From G016756615 sp050958605 (GTDB lineage Bacteria > Pseudomonadota > Alphaproteobacteria > Rhizobiales > Rhizobiaceae): 64,000 nucleotides of DNA. The translations under genes were made by a program, and so were the position numbers. Location of the stretch: contig NZ_JBJHDO010000001.1 in assembly GCF_050958605.1 (NCBI RefSeq), forward strand, positions 124,001-188,000. The letters are read 5' to 3'. Shown piece after piece: positions 26,919 through 35,917 of the stretch (position 1 is the stretch's first letter; every line of letters begins with the position of its first letter). Under the pieces are notes generated by a model. That model did not search any database. It saw only the letters and a list, made by a program, of their open reading frames with translations, and was not told where the DNA came from.

Positions 26919-27188
26919 TGCCGCCCCGCCGAACCGGCCCCCGAAAACGACCCGATGGCCGCGTGTTCATTCTCGGGCGGGCGTTGGACATATGATAGAT
27001 CATCGATCGGGTTAGGGGCGTCCGGCGGATCGGCCGAACCATAGTCCCAATGGATTAGCCCTTCCGACCCATGCGTTAGGCGGCCGCCGTGCGGTCTCGG
27101 GCTCGATCGATCCGCTTCAGTGAGCTATCCATTATCGGAGCCCTACGGCCTGAGGGGCCGGCAACGGGCGAGCGACCGAGGAGATGGC

Positions 27189-27560
27189 GTGCTTCTGGTG
27201 GGCACCTACATTGCCGCGAGCAGCATCGAAGGAGTGGGGGTCTTCGCGGCGCGCCCGATCGTGGCGGGCGAAATCATCTGGCGGCCGGACCCGGATTTCG
27301 ACATGCTCGTCCCCATTGAGAAGTACGCCTCCGCGCCTTCACACCTTCGCGAACTTCTCGACCGCTATGCCTATCCAAGCCCGGTGAAACCGGGATTCCT
27401 GGTCTACGAGACCGACAACGGACGCTTCATGAACCATTCCGAAACTCCGAACACGGATTTCTCCCGGCAGGGCGAGGGTACGGCATTGCGCGACATAGCC
27501 GCGGACGAGGAAATCACCTGCGACTACCGGGAGTTTTACGAAGGCTTCGAACTCACATGA
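27189..27560 (+). CDS. Small SET-domain protein (putative protein-lysine methyltransferase)
   Basis: From the GTG at 27189 (GAGGAG six bases upstream) the protein is 123 residues. It is almost entirely a SET domain: EGVGVFAARPIVAGEIIW, the SAM/active-site GRFMNHSETPNTDF (NHS motif) and TCDYREFY with the C-terminal catalytic-type Tyr. A GTG at 27120 would add 23 poorly conserved residues. Bacterial SET proteins of this size are common but their substrates are mostly unknown. It stands between the EPS locus and the ABC importer with no obvious functional link to either. Confidence 0.78.
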   Translation: MLLVGTYIAASSIEGVGVFAARPIVAGEIIWRPDPDFDMLVPIEKYASAPSHLRELLDRYAYPSPVKPGFLVYETDNGRFMNHSETPNTDFSRQGEGTALRDIAADEEITCDYREFYEGFELT

Positions 27561-27715
27561 GTTTTCCCGCATCACTTGTGTTGCCTGTTTCGCGGGCAGC
27601 TATACCTGTCGGTTGCGCGATATTTGGCCTTGCTGGAGGAAGGCTGCGAAAATATGGTCCGGCCGTCGAAGGCGTACAGTTTGGCGCGTGCGGGCCGGCA
27701 AAGGAAGGGGCCAGA

Positions 27716-28744
27716 ATGAACAGATTCCTCACATTGCTGCTGGCAGGCGCTGCCTGCTTCGCAGCCGCGCCGGTCATGGCGCAGTCCAAGACGCTCACCA
27801 TCTCCTGGTGGGGGTTCAATGGCGACAAGCTCGACCAGTACATCGTCAAGCCGTTTCAGGAAAAATGCGGCTGCGAACTGGTCTTCGAGACCGGCAACAA
27901 TGCCGACCGACTGAACAAGATCAAGATCCGGGATGGCGCCGGCGTCGATGTCGCCTATTTCACGGACGCCTATTCGCAGATCGGCATCAAGGAGGGCGTC
28001 TTCCAGAAGGTCGATCGATCCAAGCTGCCCAACCTCGCCGGCCTCTACGAGATCGCGAAGGCGCCCCAGGGCGAATATGGTCCGGCCTATTCGATAGGCC
28101 GTGTCGGCATCATTTACGATTCGGCCAAGGTGAAGACGCCGATCACCTCTTGGAGCGACCTTTGGAAGGAAGAGCTCAAGGGCCAGATCTCGCTGCCAGG
28201 CATCACGACGACTGCCGGCCCGATGATGGTGATGATCGCCGGCGGCCATGCCGGGGTGGATGCCTTCGCCGACGCGGACGCGGCCTTCGAGTCGATCGAG
28301 GCGCTGAAGCCCAACGTGGTAAAGAACTTCAATACGGGTTCGGAGCTGGTGAATCTGTTCTCGACCGGGGAGATCTCCGTCGCCGTTGCCCAGGACTTCA
28401 CCCTCGCCCAGATCCAGGCAGCCGTGCCGACGGCGACCTGGGCCGAGCTTTCCGATGGCGCCATCGCCACGCTCAATACGATCAACATCCCCAAAAATGC
28501 TGCCAATGTCGAACTGGCGCACGAGTTCATCAATTTCGTGCTCGATCCGGCATTGCAGCAGACCCTTGCGGAGAACGGCGTCGATGCGCCGGTCGCCACG
28601 TCCGTCAAGCTCACGCCCGAACAGGCCAGGCAATGGACCTATGGGGCCGATGTGGTCGCTTCCCTGAAGACCGTCGACTACGAGAAGCTGAACGCCGCCA
28701 AGGACGAGTGGATCGACCGCTGGAACGAAGTGTTCGGCATGTAG
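27716..28744 (+). CDS. ABC importer substrate-binding protein (PotD/spermidine-putrescine family)
   Basis: The 342-residue periplasmic protein has a signal peptide (MNRFLTLLLAGAACFAAAPVMAQ, cleavage near residue 23). ISWWGFNGDKLDQYIVKPF follows, the WWG start of the PotD-like type 2 binding-protein fold. GPAYSIGRVGIIYD and NFNTGSELVNLFSTGEISVAVAQD are ligand-domain motifs. The ATG at 27716 has AAGGAAGGGG upstream. It heads a set with two permeases and an ATPase (28848-31536). Polyamines, opines and related cations are family substrates; the enzymes downstream point to a nucleoside-like compound. Confidence 0.88.
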   Translation: MNRFLTLLLAGAACFAAAPVMAQSKTLTISWWGFNGDKLDQYIVKPFQEKCGCELVFETGNNADRLNKIKIRDGAGVDVAYFTDAYSQIGIKEGVFQKVDRSKLPNLAGLYEIAKAPQGEYGPAYSIGRVGIIYDSAKVKTPITSWSDLWKEELKGQISLPGITTTAGPMMVMIAGGHAGVDAFADADAAFESIEALKPNVVKNFNTGSELVNLFSTGEISVAVAQDFTLAQIQAAVPTATWAELSDGAIATLNTINIPKNAANVELAHEFINFVLDPALQQTLAENGVDAPVATSVKLTPEQARQWTYGADVVASLKTVDYEKLNAAKDEWIDRWNEVFGM

Positions 28745-28797
28745 AGGCGGCTGCCGCCAAGTCGGTCGACAGGCGGCGCTGGCATCTAGAGCTAGGG

Positions 28798-28828
28798 CGG
28801 GCGCTCCGATCTTTTGTCGGAGCGCCCG
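28798..28828 (+). promoter_or_regulatory. Strong intra-operon hairpin between binding protein and permease
   Basis: A perfect 12-bp stem (CGGGCGCTCCGA / TCGGAGCGCCCG) with a 7-base loop TCTTTTG sits 53 bases after the binding-protein stop and 20 bases before the permease start. No T-tract follows, so it more likely protects the upstream mRNA or partly attenuates transcription, giving more binding protein than permease. Confidence 0.55.
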
Positions 28829-28847
28829 TTGATCAGGATACACCGGA

Positions 28848-29675
28848 ATGTTCAAACGCCATGCCGCTTGGGCGCTCGCCGCACCGGCGACGCTCATCGT
28901 CCTCGTCTTCCTGGTGCTGCCCGTAGCGGCCACCATCTTTGCCACCTTCGGCGAGGAAGCCGGACCGTTCTCTTCCTATGCCGCATTCTTCGGCAGCGGG
29001 TTTCGCCGCAATGTGCTCTGGCGTACGATCGAGATCTCGCTCGCGACGACGGCCATCTCGCTGGTGGTCGGATTCCTCACGGCCTATGTCGTCGCCAAGA
29101 CGCCGGGGCGACTGAAGAGCTTGCTTATCGTCGCCGCCGTCTTCCCGCTGCTCACTGGTGTCGTCGTGCGCTCCTTCGCCTGGCTGATCATCCTCGGCAA
29201 GAACGGAATCATGAATAACTTTCTGCTCGGCATCGGCGCTGTCACCGAACCGCTCTCCATGCTCTACAGCGAGGGCGCGGTGATAGTGGCGATGGTCTAT
29301 CTCTTTGTTCCGCTGATGATCCTGACGCTTGTGGGCGTTCTCGAGAATATCCCCGACGACGTGGTGCAGGCCGCCGCCTCGCTCGGCGCCACACCGACCG
29401 CGACCTTCCGGCAGGTGATCCTACCGCTTGCCGTGCCGGGTCTGATCGTCGGGGCCGTGCTCGTCTTCACCGGATCCTTCACCGCCTACGCGACCCCGCA
29501 GCTTGTCGGCGGCGAGCAGCAGATGGTGATGGGCACGCTGATGTATCAACGGGCGATGGTGCGCTTCGACTGGGTCGGCGCCTCGACCATTGCAGCCATC
29601 ATGGTGGTCATCACCATCTCCACCGTGCTGATCATGAGCCGCATCGCGCGGCGTCTCAATCCGATGGCTACCTAG
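28848..29675 (+). CDS. ABC importer permease (PotB-like)
   Basis: The 275-residue inner-membrane protein has six predicted helices. The EAA loop, VQAAASLGATPTATFRQVILPLAVPGLIVG, contains the conserved ASLGA...P pattern that contacts the ATPase. It begins MFKRHAAWALAAPATLIVLVFLVLP. It is the first of two permeases and is separated by 3 bases from the second, indicating a heterodimeric channel. Confidence 0.9.
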   Translation: MFKRHAAWALAAPATLIVLVFLVLPVAATIFATFGEEAGPFSSYAAFFGSGFRRNVLWRTIEISLATTAISLVVGFLTAYVVAKTPGRLKSLLIVAAVFPLLTGVVVRSFAWLIILGKNGIMNNFLLGIGAVTEPLSMLYSEGAVIVAMVYLFVPLMILTLVGVLENIPDDVVQAAASLGATPTATFRQVILPLAVPGLIVGAVLVFTGSFTAYATPQLVGGEQQMVMGTLMYQRAMVRFDWVGASTIAAIMVVITISTVLIMSRIARRLNPMAT

Positions 29676-29678
29676 ACC

Positions 29679-30470
29679 ATGATGACCGCGCGCATCCACC
29701 CGCTGCTTATCCTGTTCACCATAGCGGTTTATATCTTTCTCGTCGGCCCACTGATCATCGTGCTCGGCGCGTCGGTGAGCGACACGACCTATTTGACCTT
29801 CCCGCCGCAGGGCCTGTCACTGCGCTGGTTCGAGAATATCTTCGAGATCAGCGCGTTTCGCCGCACAATCGTCACCAGCCTCCAGCTTGCCTTCCTGGCG
29901 ACTGGATTGGCCCTGCTGATCGGCATTCCCGCAGCCTATGCGCTCAACCGCTATCGCGTGCGCCTGCCCTCCTGGCTGTCGACGATCTTCGTCCTGCCGA
30001 TCCTGGTGCCGGAAATCGTGCTTGGTTTCTCGCTCCTCAAGTCGGTGGCGGTGGGGGCGAGCATGCCGATTTTTCCGACATTGCTGATCGGACATACGCT
30101 CCTGGTATTGCCCTATTGCGTGCGTGTCGTTTCCGCCAGCCTCGCCTCCTTCGACTTCTCTGTCGAAGAGGCCGCGATCAGCCTCGGGAGTCCGCCGGTC
30201 AAGACCTTCTTCACGATCGTTATGCCCAATGTCCGCTCCGGCGTGATCGCGGCCTTCATCCTGGCGTTCATCACCTCGATAAACGACGTGTCGACCTCGC
30301 TCTTTCTCACCGGTCCCGGCATCTCGACCTTGCCGATCCAGATCCTCGCCCATGTCGAACAATTCTTCGATCCGACGATCGCTTCGGTTTCCGTGCTCCT
30401 GATGTTCCTCACCGTCGCCGTCATGGCGATCGTCGAGCGCACGCTGGGCCTCACTTTCCTCGCGAAATAA
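29679..30470 (+). CDS. ABC importer permease (PotC-like)
   Basis: The 263-residue inner-membrane protein has about six helices. Its EAA motif reads EEAAISLGSPPVKTFFTIVMPNVRSG. It pairs with the PotB-like permease directly upstream. ATG at 29679 and 29682 are both possible. The ATPase gene follows after 4 bases. Confidence 0.9.
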   Translation: MMTARIHPLLILFTIAVYIFLVGPLIIVLGASVSDTTYLTFPPQGLSLRWFENIFEISAFRRTIVTSLQLAFLATGLALLIGIPAAYALNRYRVRLPSWLSTIFVLPILVPEIVLGFSLLKSVAVGASMPIFPTLLIGHTLLVLPYCVRVVSASLASFDFSVEEAAISLGSPPVKTFFTIVMPNVRSGVIAAFILAFITSINDVSTSLFLTGPGISTLPIQILAHVEQFFDPTIASVSVLLMFLTVAVMAIVERTLGLTFLAK

Positions 30471-30474
30471 GACG

Positions 30475-31536
30475 ATGACCCAGTCCCTTACAGTCAAAAA
30501 TCTCACCGCGCATTACGGGACGACAAAGGTCCTGGACGACCTCTCGCTCACCGTCGGTGCCGGCGAACTCGTCTCGCTCCTCGGTGCGTCAGGTTGCGGC
30601 AAGACGACCACCCTGCGCCTCATCGCCGGCTTCCTGGAGCCCACATCGGGCTCCATTAGGCTGGGCGAAAAGGATCTCACCAAGCTGCCGGCCCATCGGC
30701 GAGACATCGGGCTGGTCTTTCAGAACTACGCGCTGTTTCCTCATCTTTCGGTGCTCGACAATGTCGCCTTCGGCCTGAAGCAGCGGGGCATTGCTGCGGC
30801 CGAGCGGGAGAAGCGGGCCAAGGCGATGCTGGAACGTGTCGGCCTTGCGACGCTCGCCGATCGCCTGCCCGGCGAGCTCTCTGGCGGACAGAAACAGCGC
30901 GTGGCGCTTGCCCGAGCGCTCGTCATCGAACCGCCGCTCCTGATGTTCGACGAGCCGCTTTCCAATCTGGACGCCAAGCTCAGGGTCGACATGCGTGTGG
31001 AGATCCGTCAGCTTCAGCGCGCCAATACCACCACTTCGGTCTATGTGACGCACGATCAGGAGGAGGCGTTCTCGATCTCCGACCGCGTTGCGATCATGAA
31101 CGCCGGCCGCATCATGCAGCTCGATACGCCGGAGGTGCTCTACCAGCGCCCGGCCAATGCCTTCGTTGCACGCTTTGTTGGTTTCGAGAACCTGATCCCC
31201 ATGAAGGTGGCCGCACGCGATGGCTCTCTCGTGACGGCGGAGGCAGCGGGAGGTACCAGGCTCTCGCTGAACCAGGAAAGGCTCGGTGTCATCCCAGATG
31301 ATTTCGTGCTTGCGACGCGTGCCGACGGGCTGGTCTTCTCGGCCGATCCTGGCGTCGAGGGAATTCCCGCGACGCTAGGCCTGCGCACCTATCTCGGTCG
31401 CGCCTACCAGTACCAATGCGACACGGCCGCAGGGAAACTGATCGCCAACGGCTCGCTTTCGGCTCCGTTGGAACCCGGCAGCGCCGCTCGGCTCGTGCCC
31501 GTGCCGGACCAGTGCTGCGTCCTGAAAGCGGAGTGA
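30475..31536 (+). CDS. ABC importer ATPase (PotA/FbpC family)
   Basis: The 353-residue ATPase has Walker A GASGCGKTTTLRL, the Q-loop QNYALFPHLSV, signature LSGGQKQR, Walker B LLMFDEPLSNLD and the switch His in VTHDQEEAF. The C-terminal ~110 residues form the TOBE regulatory domain typical of the PotA/MalK branch. It energises the importer encoded just upstream. The amidohydrolase gene follows 13 bases later, so import and metabolism are probably co-expressed. Confidence 0.93.
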   Translation: MTQSLTVKNLTAHYGTTKVLDDLSLTVGAGELVSLLGASGCGKTTTLRLIAGFLEPTSGSIRLGEKDLTKLPAHRRDIGLVFQNYALFPHLSVLDNVAFGLKQRGIAAAEREKRAKAMLERVGLATLADRLPGELSGGQKQRVALARALVIEPPLLMFDEPLSNLDAKLRVDMRVEIRQLQRANTTTSVYVTHDQEEAFSISDRVAIMNAGRIMQLDTPEVLYQRPANAFVARFVGFENLIPMKVAARDGSLVTAEAAGGTRLSLNQERLGVIPDDFVLATRADGLVFSADPGVEGIPATLGLRTYLGRAYQYQCDTAAGKLIANGSLSAPLEPGSAARLVPVPDQCCVLKAE

Positions 31537-31549
31537 GCGCGTCGGCACC

Positions 31550-32872
31550 ATGTCCATCCTGATCACCAATGCCGTCATCCTGCCTTGCGATGCCGCGATG
31601 AGCGTCATCGAAGGCGGCTATGTCCATGTCGAAGGCGATGCCCTCAAGGCCGTCGGTGCGGGGCCTGCGCCTGAGATCGCCGGAGCGGAGATCATCGACG
31701 CCGGCGGCGACATCGTCATGCCAGGAATGATCAACCCGCATTGCCATATGGCGATGACGTTGTTCCGTGGTCTCGGTGAGGATGTCGACGACCGGCTCTA
31801 TCGCTACGTGCTGCCTATGGAGCGGAAGTTCGTCACGCCGGAGATGGTTCGGGCGGGCACGGCGCTTGCCGCGCTTGAACTGATCGAGGGCGGCGTCACG
31901 ACCGTCGCCGACATGTATTATTACGAGACCGAGGTCGGCCGCGTCGTCGACAGGGCAGGCTTTCGGGGCGTCGTCGGGCAGACGATCGCGGACTTCGATC
32001 CGCCGGACCATCGCACGATCGACGAAGGTTTTGCGCTGGTCGAGGAACTGGTCGCGGAGTTCGCTGGCCATGCGCGCGTCGTTCCGTCGATTGCGCCGCA
32101 TGCGCCCTATTCGACCGACATCGCGGTGATGAACCGGGTCGCCCGCTGGGCCGACGACCATCCCGACGTGCCCGTGCAGATCCATCTCGCCGAGATGGAT
32201 TCGGAAATGGAATGGTGCGCGAGGAATCACGGACTGCGGCCGGTTGAGGTGGTGGAGAAGGCAGGCCTGTTGCGTAAAGGTTTGATCTGCGCCCATTGCC
32301 TGCATGTCAGCGAGAGCGACATTGAGAAGATGGCGCATGCCAGGGTCTGTGTCGCTCATAACGCCCGATCCAACGCCAAGGCGGGGAGGGGCATCGCACC
32401 GGTCGAGACGATGCGCAGGGCGGGCATCCCGGTTGGCATCGGCACGGATGGCCCGATGAGCGGCAACACGCTGGACCTCTTTTCGCAATTCGCGCCGGTC
32501 ACGATGTTCCAGAAGCTGCTCGGCCACAGCCGCAAGCCGATGCCGGCGGTCGAAGTGCTGCGCATGGCGACGATCGAGGGCGCACGGGTGCTCGGTCTCG
32601 ACGACCGGATAGGCTCGCTGGAGCCGGGCAAGCAGGCCGATCTCGTCCGCATTGACGTATCGGCGCCGCGCATGCAGCCGATCTACGATTATTATGCCTC
32701 GCTCGTCTTTTCGGCGATGCCGGTCGATGTCCGGGACGTCATGGTCGCCGGCAAGTGGCTGATGCGCGGTCGGGAGGTGTTGACGCTCGACCGCAAGAAG
32801 GTGATGCGCGACGCGCTGCAGGTCGCGGCCGCCTTCAAGGCCGAAATGGCGCGCATCGACGCCGCGGGATGA
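31550..32872 (+). CDS. Amidohydrolase of the MTA/SAH deaminase-TrzN group
   Basis: The 440-residue metal-dependent amidohydrolase has the HxH motif in PGMINPHCHMAMTLFRG, then SIAPHAPYS, HLAEMDSEME, CAHCLHVSE and the metal/catalytic Asp in GIGTDGPMS. The C-terminus has the usual IGSLEPGKQADLV block. Family members deaminate S-adenosylhomocysteine, 5'-methylthioadenosine, guanine or triazines. The nucleoside hydrolase immediately downstream (4-base ATGA overlap) favours a nucleoside or purine-like substrate, which is inference. Confidence 0.85.
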   Translation: MSILITNAVILPCDAAMSVIEGGYVHVEGDALKAVGAGPAPEIAGAEIIDAGGDIVMPGMINPHCHMAMTLFRGLGEDVDDRLYRYVLPMERKFVTPEMVRAGTALAALELIEGGVTTVADMYYYETEVGRVVDRAGFRGVVGQTIADFDPPDHRTIDEGFALVEELVAEFAGHARVVPSIAPHAPYSTDIAVMNRVARWADDHPDVPVQIHLAEMDSEMEWCARNHGLRPVEVVEKAGLLRKGLICAHCLHVSESDIEKMAHARVCVAHNARSNAKAGRGIAPVETMRRAGIPVGIGTDGPMSGNTLDLFSQFAPVTMFQKLLGHSRKPMPAVEVLRMATIEGARVLGLDDRIGSLEPGKQADLVRIDVSAPRMQPIYDYYASLVFSAMPVDVRDVMVAGKWLMRGREVLTLDRKKVMRDALQVAAAFKAEMARIDAAG

Positions 32873-33789
32873 ATTGCATGTCTCGGTTGGTTGTGATCGA
32901 TACAGATCCCGGCATCGATGATGCTGTGGCCATCCTCCTCGCCTTGTGGTCGCCGGAATTCGACATTCGCGGTATCACCACCGTCGCGGGCAATATCGGC
33001 ATCGCGACGACGACGCGGAATGCGGGACGCATCCTGGCGCTCGCTGGGCGGAGCGACATTCCTGTCTTGATCGGGGCTGCGGGGCCGCTGTCGCGCAAGG
33101 GATTCGACGTTGCCGACATCCACGGCGGCGACGGATTGGGCGGTGTCGCCTTTCCCGATCCGGCAAGCGCCCCGGCGGGCGACGCGGTGGGCTGGCTCGC
33201 CGGGCTGCTTGACGAAAACGAGCCCGACACGATCGACATCCTCGCGCTCGGGCCGCTCACCAATGTGGCCCGGCTGGTGCTCGACAGGCCGTCTTCCGCG
33301 CGACGTATCAGGCGTGTGATCGCCATGGGCGGGGCGGTGCGCGAGCCCGGCAACGTCGGACCACGCTCGGAATTCAACATGGCGGCCGATCCCGAAGCCG
33401 TAGCTGTCGTCCTGCGGGCTGGGCTCAACTTGACGATGATCCCGCTCGATGTGACTCGAAAGGTCCGCGCGTCACGAACCGACACCACCTTGCTGAAGGC
33501 TGCCGGCACCACGGCCGCCATCGCATCGGGCGAGCTGATCGATGCCTACTTCCAGTCGGGAAGCGGCCGCGAGAGCCGGCCCCTGCACGATCCCTGCGTA
33601 ATGCTTCAGGCAATCGAACCCGGCCTGTTCGGCATCGAGACCTTCAGGCTGTCGGTTGATATCAGCGACGGTCCCGATGCCGGGTCGCTCCTTCTGGACG
33701 AGAAGGGCGGTGCGCCGGTCGATATCGCGATGACCGTCGATGCTGCCGGGGCGCTCCAGTTGCTCCTGGAACGGTTGAAGGCCCGGTAG
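32869..33789 (+). CDS. Inosine/uridine-preferring nucleoside hydrolase
   Basis: The ~306-residue protein opens with the family fingerprint VIDTDPGIDDAVAILLAL, where the Asp cluster binds calcium and ribose. TTVAGNIGIATTTRNAG, LALGPLTNVARL, RVIAMGGAV and EFNMAADPEAV follow. It cleaves the N-glycosidic bond of nucleosides. A start at 32869 overlaps the amidohydrolase stop (ATGA), consistent with coupling; an ATG at 32878 is also possible. Together with the upstream deaminase-like enzyme it suggests stepwise breakdown of an imported nucleoside. It converges on the M20 gene with 10 bases between. Confidence 0.92.
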   Translation: MNCMSRLVVIDTDPGIDDAVAILLALWSPEFDIRGITTVAGNIGIATTTRNAGRILALAGRSDIPVLIGAAGPLSRKGFDVADIHGGDGLGGVAFPDPASAPAGDAVGWLAGLLDENEPDTIDILALGPLTNVARLVLDRPSSARRIRRVIAMGGAVREPGNVGPRSEFNMAADPEAVAVVLRAGLNLTMIPLDVTRKVRASRTDTTLLKAAGTTAAIASGELIDAYFQSGSGRESRPLHDPCVMLQAIEPGLFGIETFRLSVDISDGPDAGSLLLDEKGGAPVDIAMTVDAAGALQLLLERLKAR

Positions 33790-33799
33790 CCAAGGAAGA

Positions 33800-34978
33800 C
33801 TACGTCTTGTCCAGTTCCTGTTCGACCAGTGTCGTCCAGAAACCGACACCGGAGGGAATCGCGGCGTCGTTGAAGTCGTAGCGGCTGTTGTGGTGCAGGG
33901 CGCCGTCCTCGGCAGGACCGTTGCCAAGCCAGACATAGGCTCCGGGCACTTCGCTGCTGAACATGGCGAAGTCGTCGCCTGCGGTGGAGGGAGCGAAGGC
34001 CGTCCGCACCCTTTCCACGCCGAGCGCGCTTTGTGCCGCCTTGAGGGCGCGTGCGGCCGCGCCGGCATCGTTGACCACCGGCGGCATCTGCCGGAAATAT
34101 CTGTAGTCGCAAGCGACCCCGTAGAGCCCGGCAACGCCTTTCGCTTGCTCGCCGATCTCCTCCTCGATCTGGTCTCTCACAGCGGGCGTGAAAGCCCGCG
34201 CCGTGCCGCCGATCCGAACCTTGTCCGGGATGACGTTGAGAGCCTCGAAATGCCCGCCCTCGATGGCGCAGGCGCTGATCACGGCCGGCTGTAGCGGGTC
34301 GATGCGCCGGGCCACGATCGTATGCAGCGACGTCAGGAACTGGCCGGCTGCGGTCATGGCATCGCGTCCAAAATGCGGTTTCGCGCCATGGGTGCCGATG
34401 CCCTCGAAGGTGATCGACCAGCGATCCGACGAAGCGAGCTGAGGGCCCGCCACGACCGCCATCTCGTCGGGCGGCAGACCCGGCATGTTGTGCAGCCCGT
34501 AAACCGCGTCGACGGGAAACTGCCGGAAGAAGCCGTCGTCGATCATGGCGCGTGCGCCGCCCCTTCCTTCCTCGGCCGGCTGAAAGACGAAATGCACCGT
34601 TCCCGAGAAGTTGCGCCGCTGGGCGAGCCGCCGTGCGGCGCCGAGCAGCATGACGGTATGGCCATCATGACCGCAGGCATGCATCTTACCTGACGTCCGC
34701 GATTTGTACGGGCGATCCTCCGCCGTTTCCGGCATGGCGAGCGCGTCCATATCCGCGCGCAAGGCGATGCGTCTTGTCCCGTCGCCGAGTTTCAGCGTGC
34801 CGACCACGCCGGTTTTCCCTAACCCCGCATGCACCTCGACACCGGCTTTGGCCAGCATCCGCCGCACGATGCCGGCCGTCCGTTCCTCCTCGAAGCCGAG
34901 CTCGGGATGGGCATGGATGTCACGCCGCAATGCCGTCAGCATGTCCCATTCAGCGGGGTCCACATCCTGTAAGCCCAT
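33800..34978 (-). CDS. M20-family amidohydrolase (hippurate/IAA-amino-acid hydrolase type)
   Basis: The 392-residue enzyme has LRRDIHAHPELGFEE, the metal-site MHACGHDGHTVMLLGAA (Cys-Gly-His) and VFQPAEEGRGGA with the metal-binding/catalytic Glu pair. A dimerisation domain with THGAKPHFG follows. This is the M20D group that cleaves N-acyl amino acids. The ATG at 34978 has GGAGCGGACG upstream. A longer frame to 35128 would cover the divergent promoter region and was rejected. It diverges from the phosphoribosyltransferase gene. Confidence 0.9.
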   Translation of the reverse strand: MGLQDVDPAEWDMLTALRRDIHAHPELGFEEERTAGIVRRMLAKAGVEVHAGLGKTGVVGTLKLGDGTRRIALRADMDALAMPETAEDRPYKSRTSGKMHACGHDGHTVMLLGAARRLAQRRNFSGTVHFVFQPAEEGRGGARAMIDDGFFRQFPVDAVYGLHNMPGLPPDEMAVVAGPQLASSDRWSITFEGIGTHGAKPHFGRDAMTAAGQFLTSLHTIVARRIDPLQPAVISACAIEGGHFEALNVIPDKVRIGGTARAFTPAVRDQIEEEIGEQAKGVAGLYGVACDYRYFRQMPPVVNDAGAAARALKAAQSALGVERVRTAFAPSTAGDDFAMFSSEVPGAYVWLGNGPAEDGALHHNSRYDFNDAAIPSGVGFWTTLVEQELDKT

Positions 34979-35012
34979 CGTCCGCTCCGTCAGTGCAATC
35001 GATACCAAGCAT

Positions 35013-35060
35013 GGGATTGTGGAATTCGGCTCCCAAATCCGAAGCCGATGTTTTAATCCC
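35013..35060. promoter_or_regulatory. Nested dyad in the divergent M20/phosphoribosyltransferase gap
   Basis: GGGATT (35013-35018) mirrors AATCCC (35055-35060), and inside it TCGGCT (35026-35031) mirrors AGCCGA (35043-35048). Both are centred at about 35037 in the 137-base gap between the divergent genes. It could be an operator or an RNA hairpin; no regulator is assigned. Confidence 0.3.
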
Positions 35061-35115
35061 GACTCTCGTCGCGTCGATCCGACGCCTTGGCCCTTCTGCA
35101 ATAGAAAGGCGAGCA

Positions 35116-35826
35116 TTGCCACTCGCACCGCATGAATTCTGGCAGGTCGTTTATCCCGCCGATAGTTTTTCCGTCGTGCCGGGCTTCGTCGATCTCTATC
35201 CCGCCGTGCTGCCGGACGGTCGCCAGATCGCCTTGCCGATCCGCGTCCTCCCTGGCGACGGAACCTCGGCCGTGGCGTCGCTCATCGTCAACCAGGCTAG
35301 CTTCGCCGTCGAGGACGCGCTCACAGAAGCCATGGCCGCGCTCGCCCGAAATCACGCGCCCGATGTGATCGTCGGCGTTCCGACCTTGGGTCTGCCGCTT
35401 GCCAACGGAGTGGCCCGCCGCCTCGGTCATCCCCGCATGGTGGCACTCGGAACCTCGCGCAAATTCTGGTACAGCGAGGATCTTTCCGAGCCGATGTCCT
35501 CGATCACCAGCCCAACCCATGCCAAGCGGCTCTATCTGGATCCGCGCATGCTGCCGCTGCTCACGGGGCGCCGGATCGTCGTGGTGGACGATGTCGTCAG
35601 CTCCGGCGCTTCCATGGTTTCGGTGCTGCGTCTGCTGCGCAAGGCAGGGTTGAACCCCGTTGGGATCGTCGCAGCCATGCTGCAGGGCGAGCGCTGGCGA
35701 AAGCCGATAAGAGAGTTCGACCCGAGGCTGTCTCCCGTTGTGGCCGGCGCGGTGTCCTCGCCTCTTCTGCGGCGATCGGAGGACGGATCATGGGCCCCTG
35801 AAAGCCGCAATTTTTCAATAACTTAA
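35116..35826 (+). CDS. Phosphoribosyltransferase-family protein (TTG start)
   Basis: The ~236-residue protein has the PRPP-binding motif RIVVVDDVVSSGASM, four hydrophobics followed by two Asp and an SSGAS loop, the hallmark of type I phosphoribosyltransferases. DVIVGVPTLGLPLANGVARRLG is the preceding strand-loop. There is no ATG before the conserved region; TTG at 35116 with AAAGGCGAG upstream fits best. Beside a nucleoside hydrolase and a deaminase-like enzyme it may salvage a released base, though its base specificity is not visible. It ends 39 bases before the first XRE dyad. Confidence 0.8.
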   Translation: MPLAPHEFWQVVYPADSFSVVPGFVDLYPAVLPDGRQIALPIRVLPGDGTSAVASLIVNQASFAVEDALTEAMAALARNHAPDVIVGVPTLGLPLANGVARRLGHPRMVALGTSRKFWYSEDLSEPMSSITSPTHAKRLYLDPRMLPLLTGRRIVVVDDVVSSGASMVSVLRLLRKAGLNPVGIVAAMLQGERWRKPIREFDPRLSPVVAGAVSSPLLRRSEDGSWAPESRNFSIT

Positions 35827-35865
35827 TTGCCCTGCCCGGGCAGTGAAGCGATTCCCATCACGCAG

Positions 35866-35882
35866 TTTTAGTATCGCTAAAA
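35866..35882. promoter_or_regulatory. Operator-like dyad 1 upstream of the XRE-cupin gene
   Basis: This is a perfect TTTTAG-N5-CTAAAA palindrome. An identical-arm copy starts 52 bases downstream (35918), about five helical turns. It lies seven bases upstream of a TTGACT hexamer (35889-35894) that could be the -35 of the regulator promoter. Confidence 0.6.
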
Positions 35883-35917
35883 TTCTTGTTGACTCAGCGT
35901 TGCCGGTCCGTCTACTT

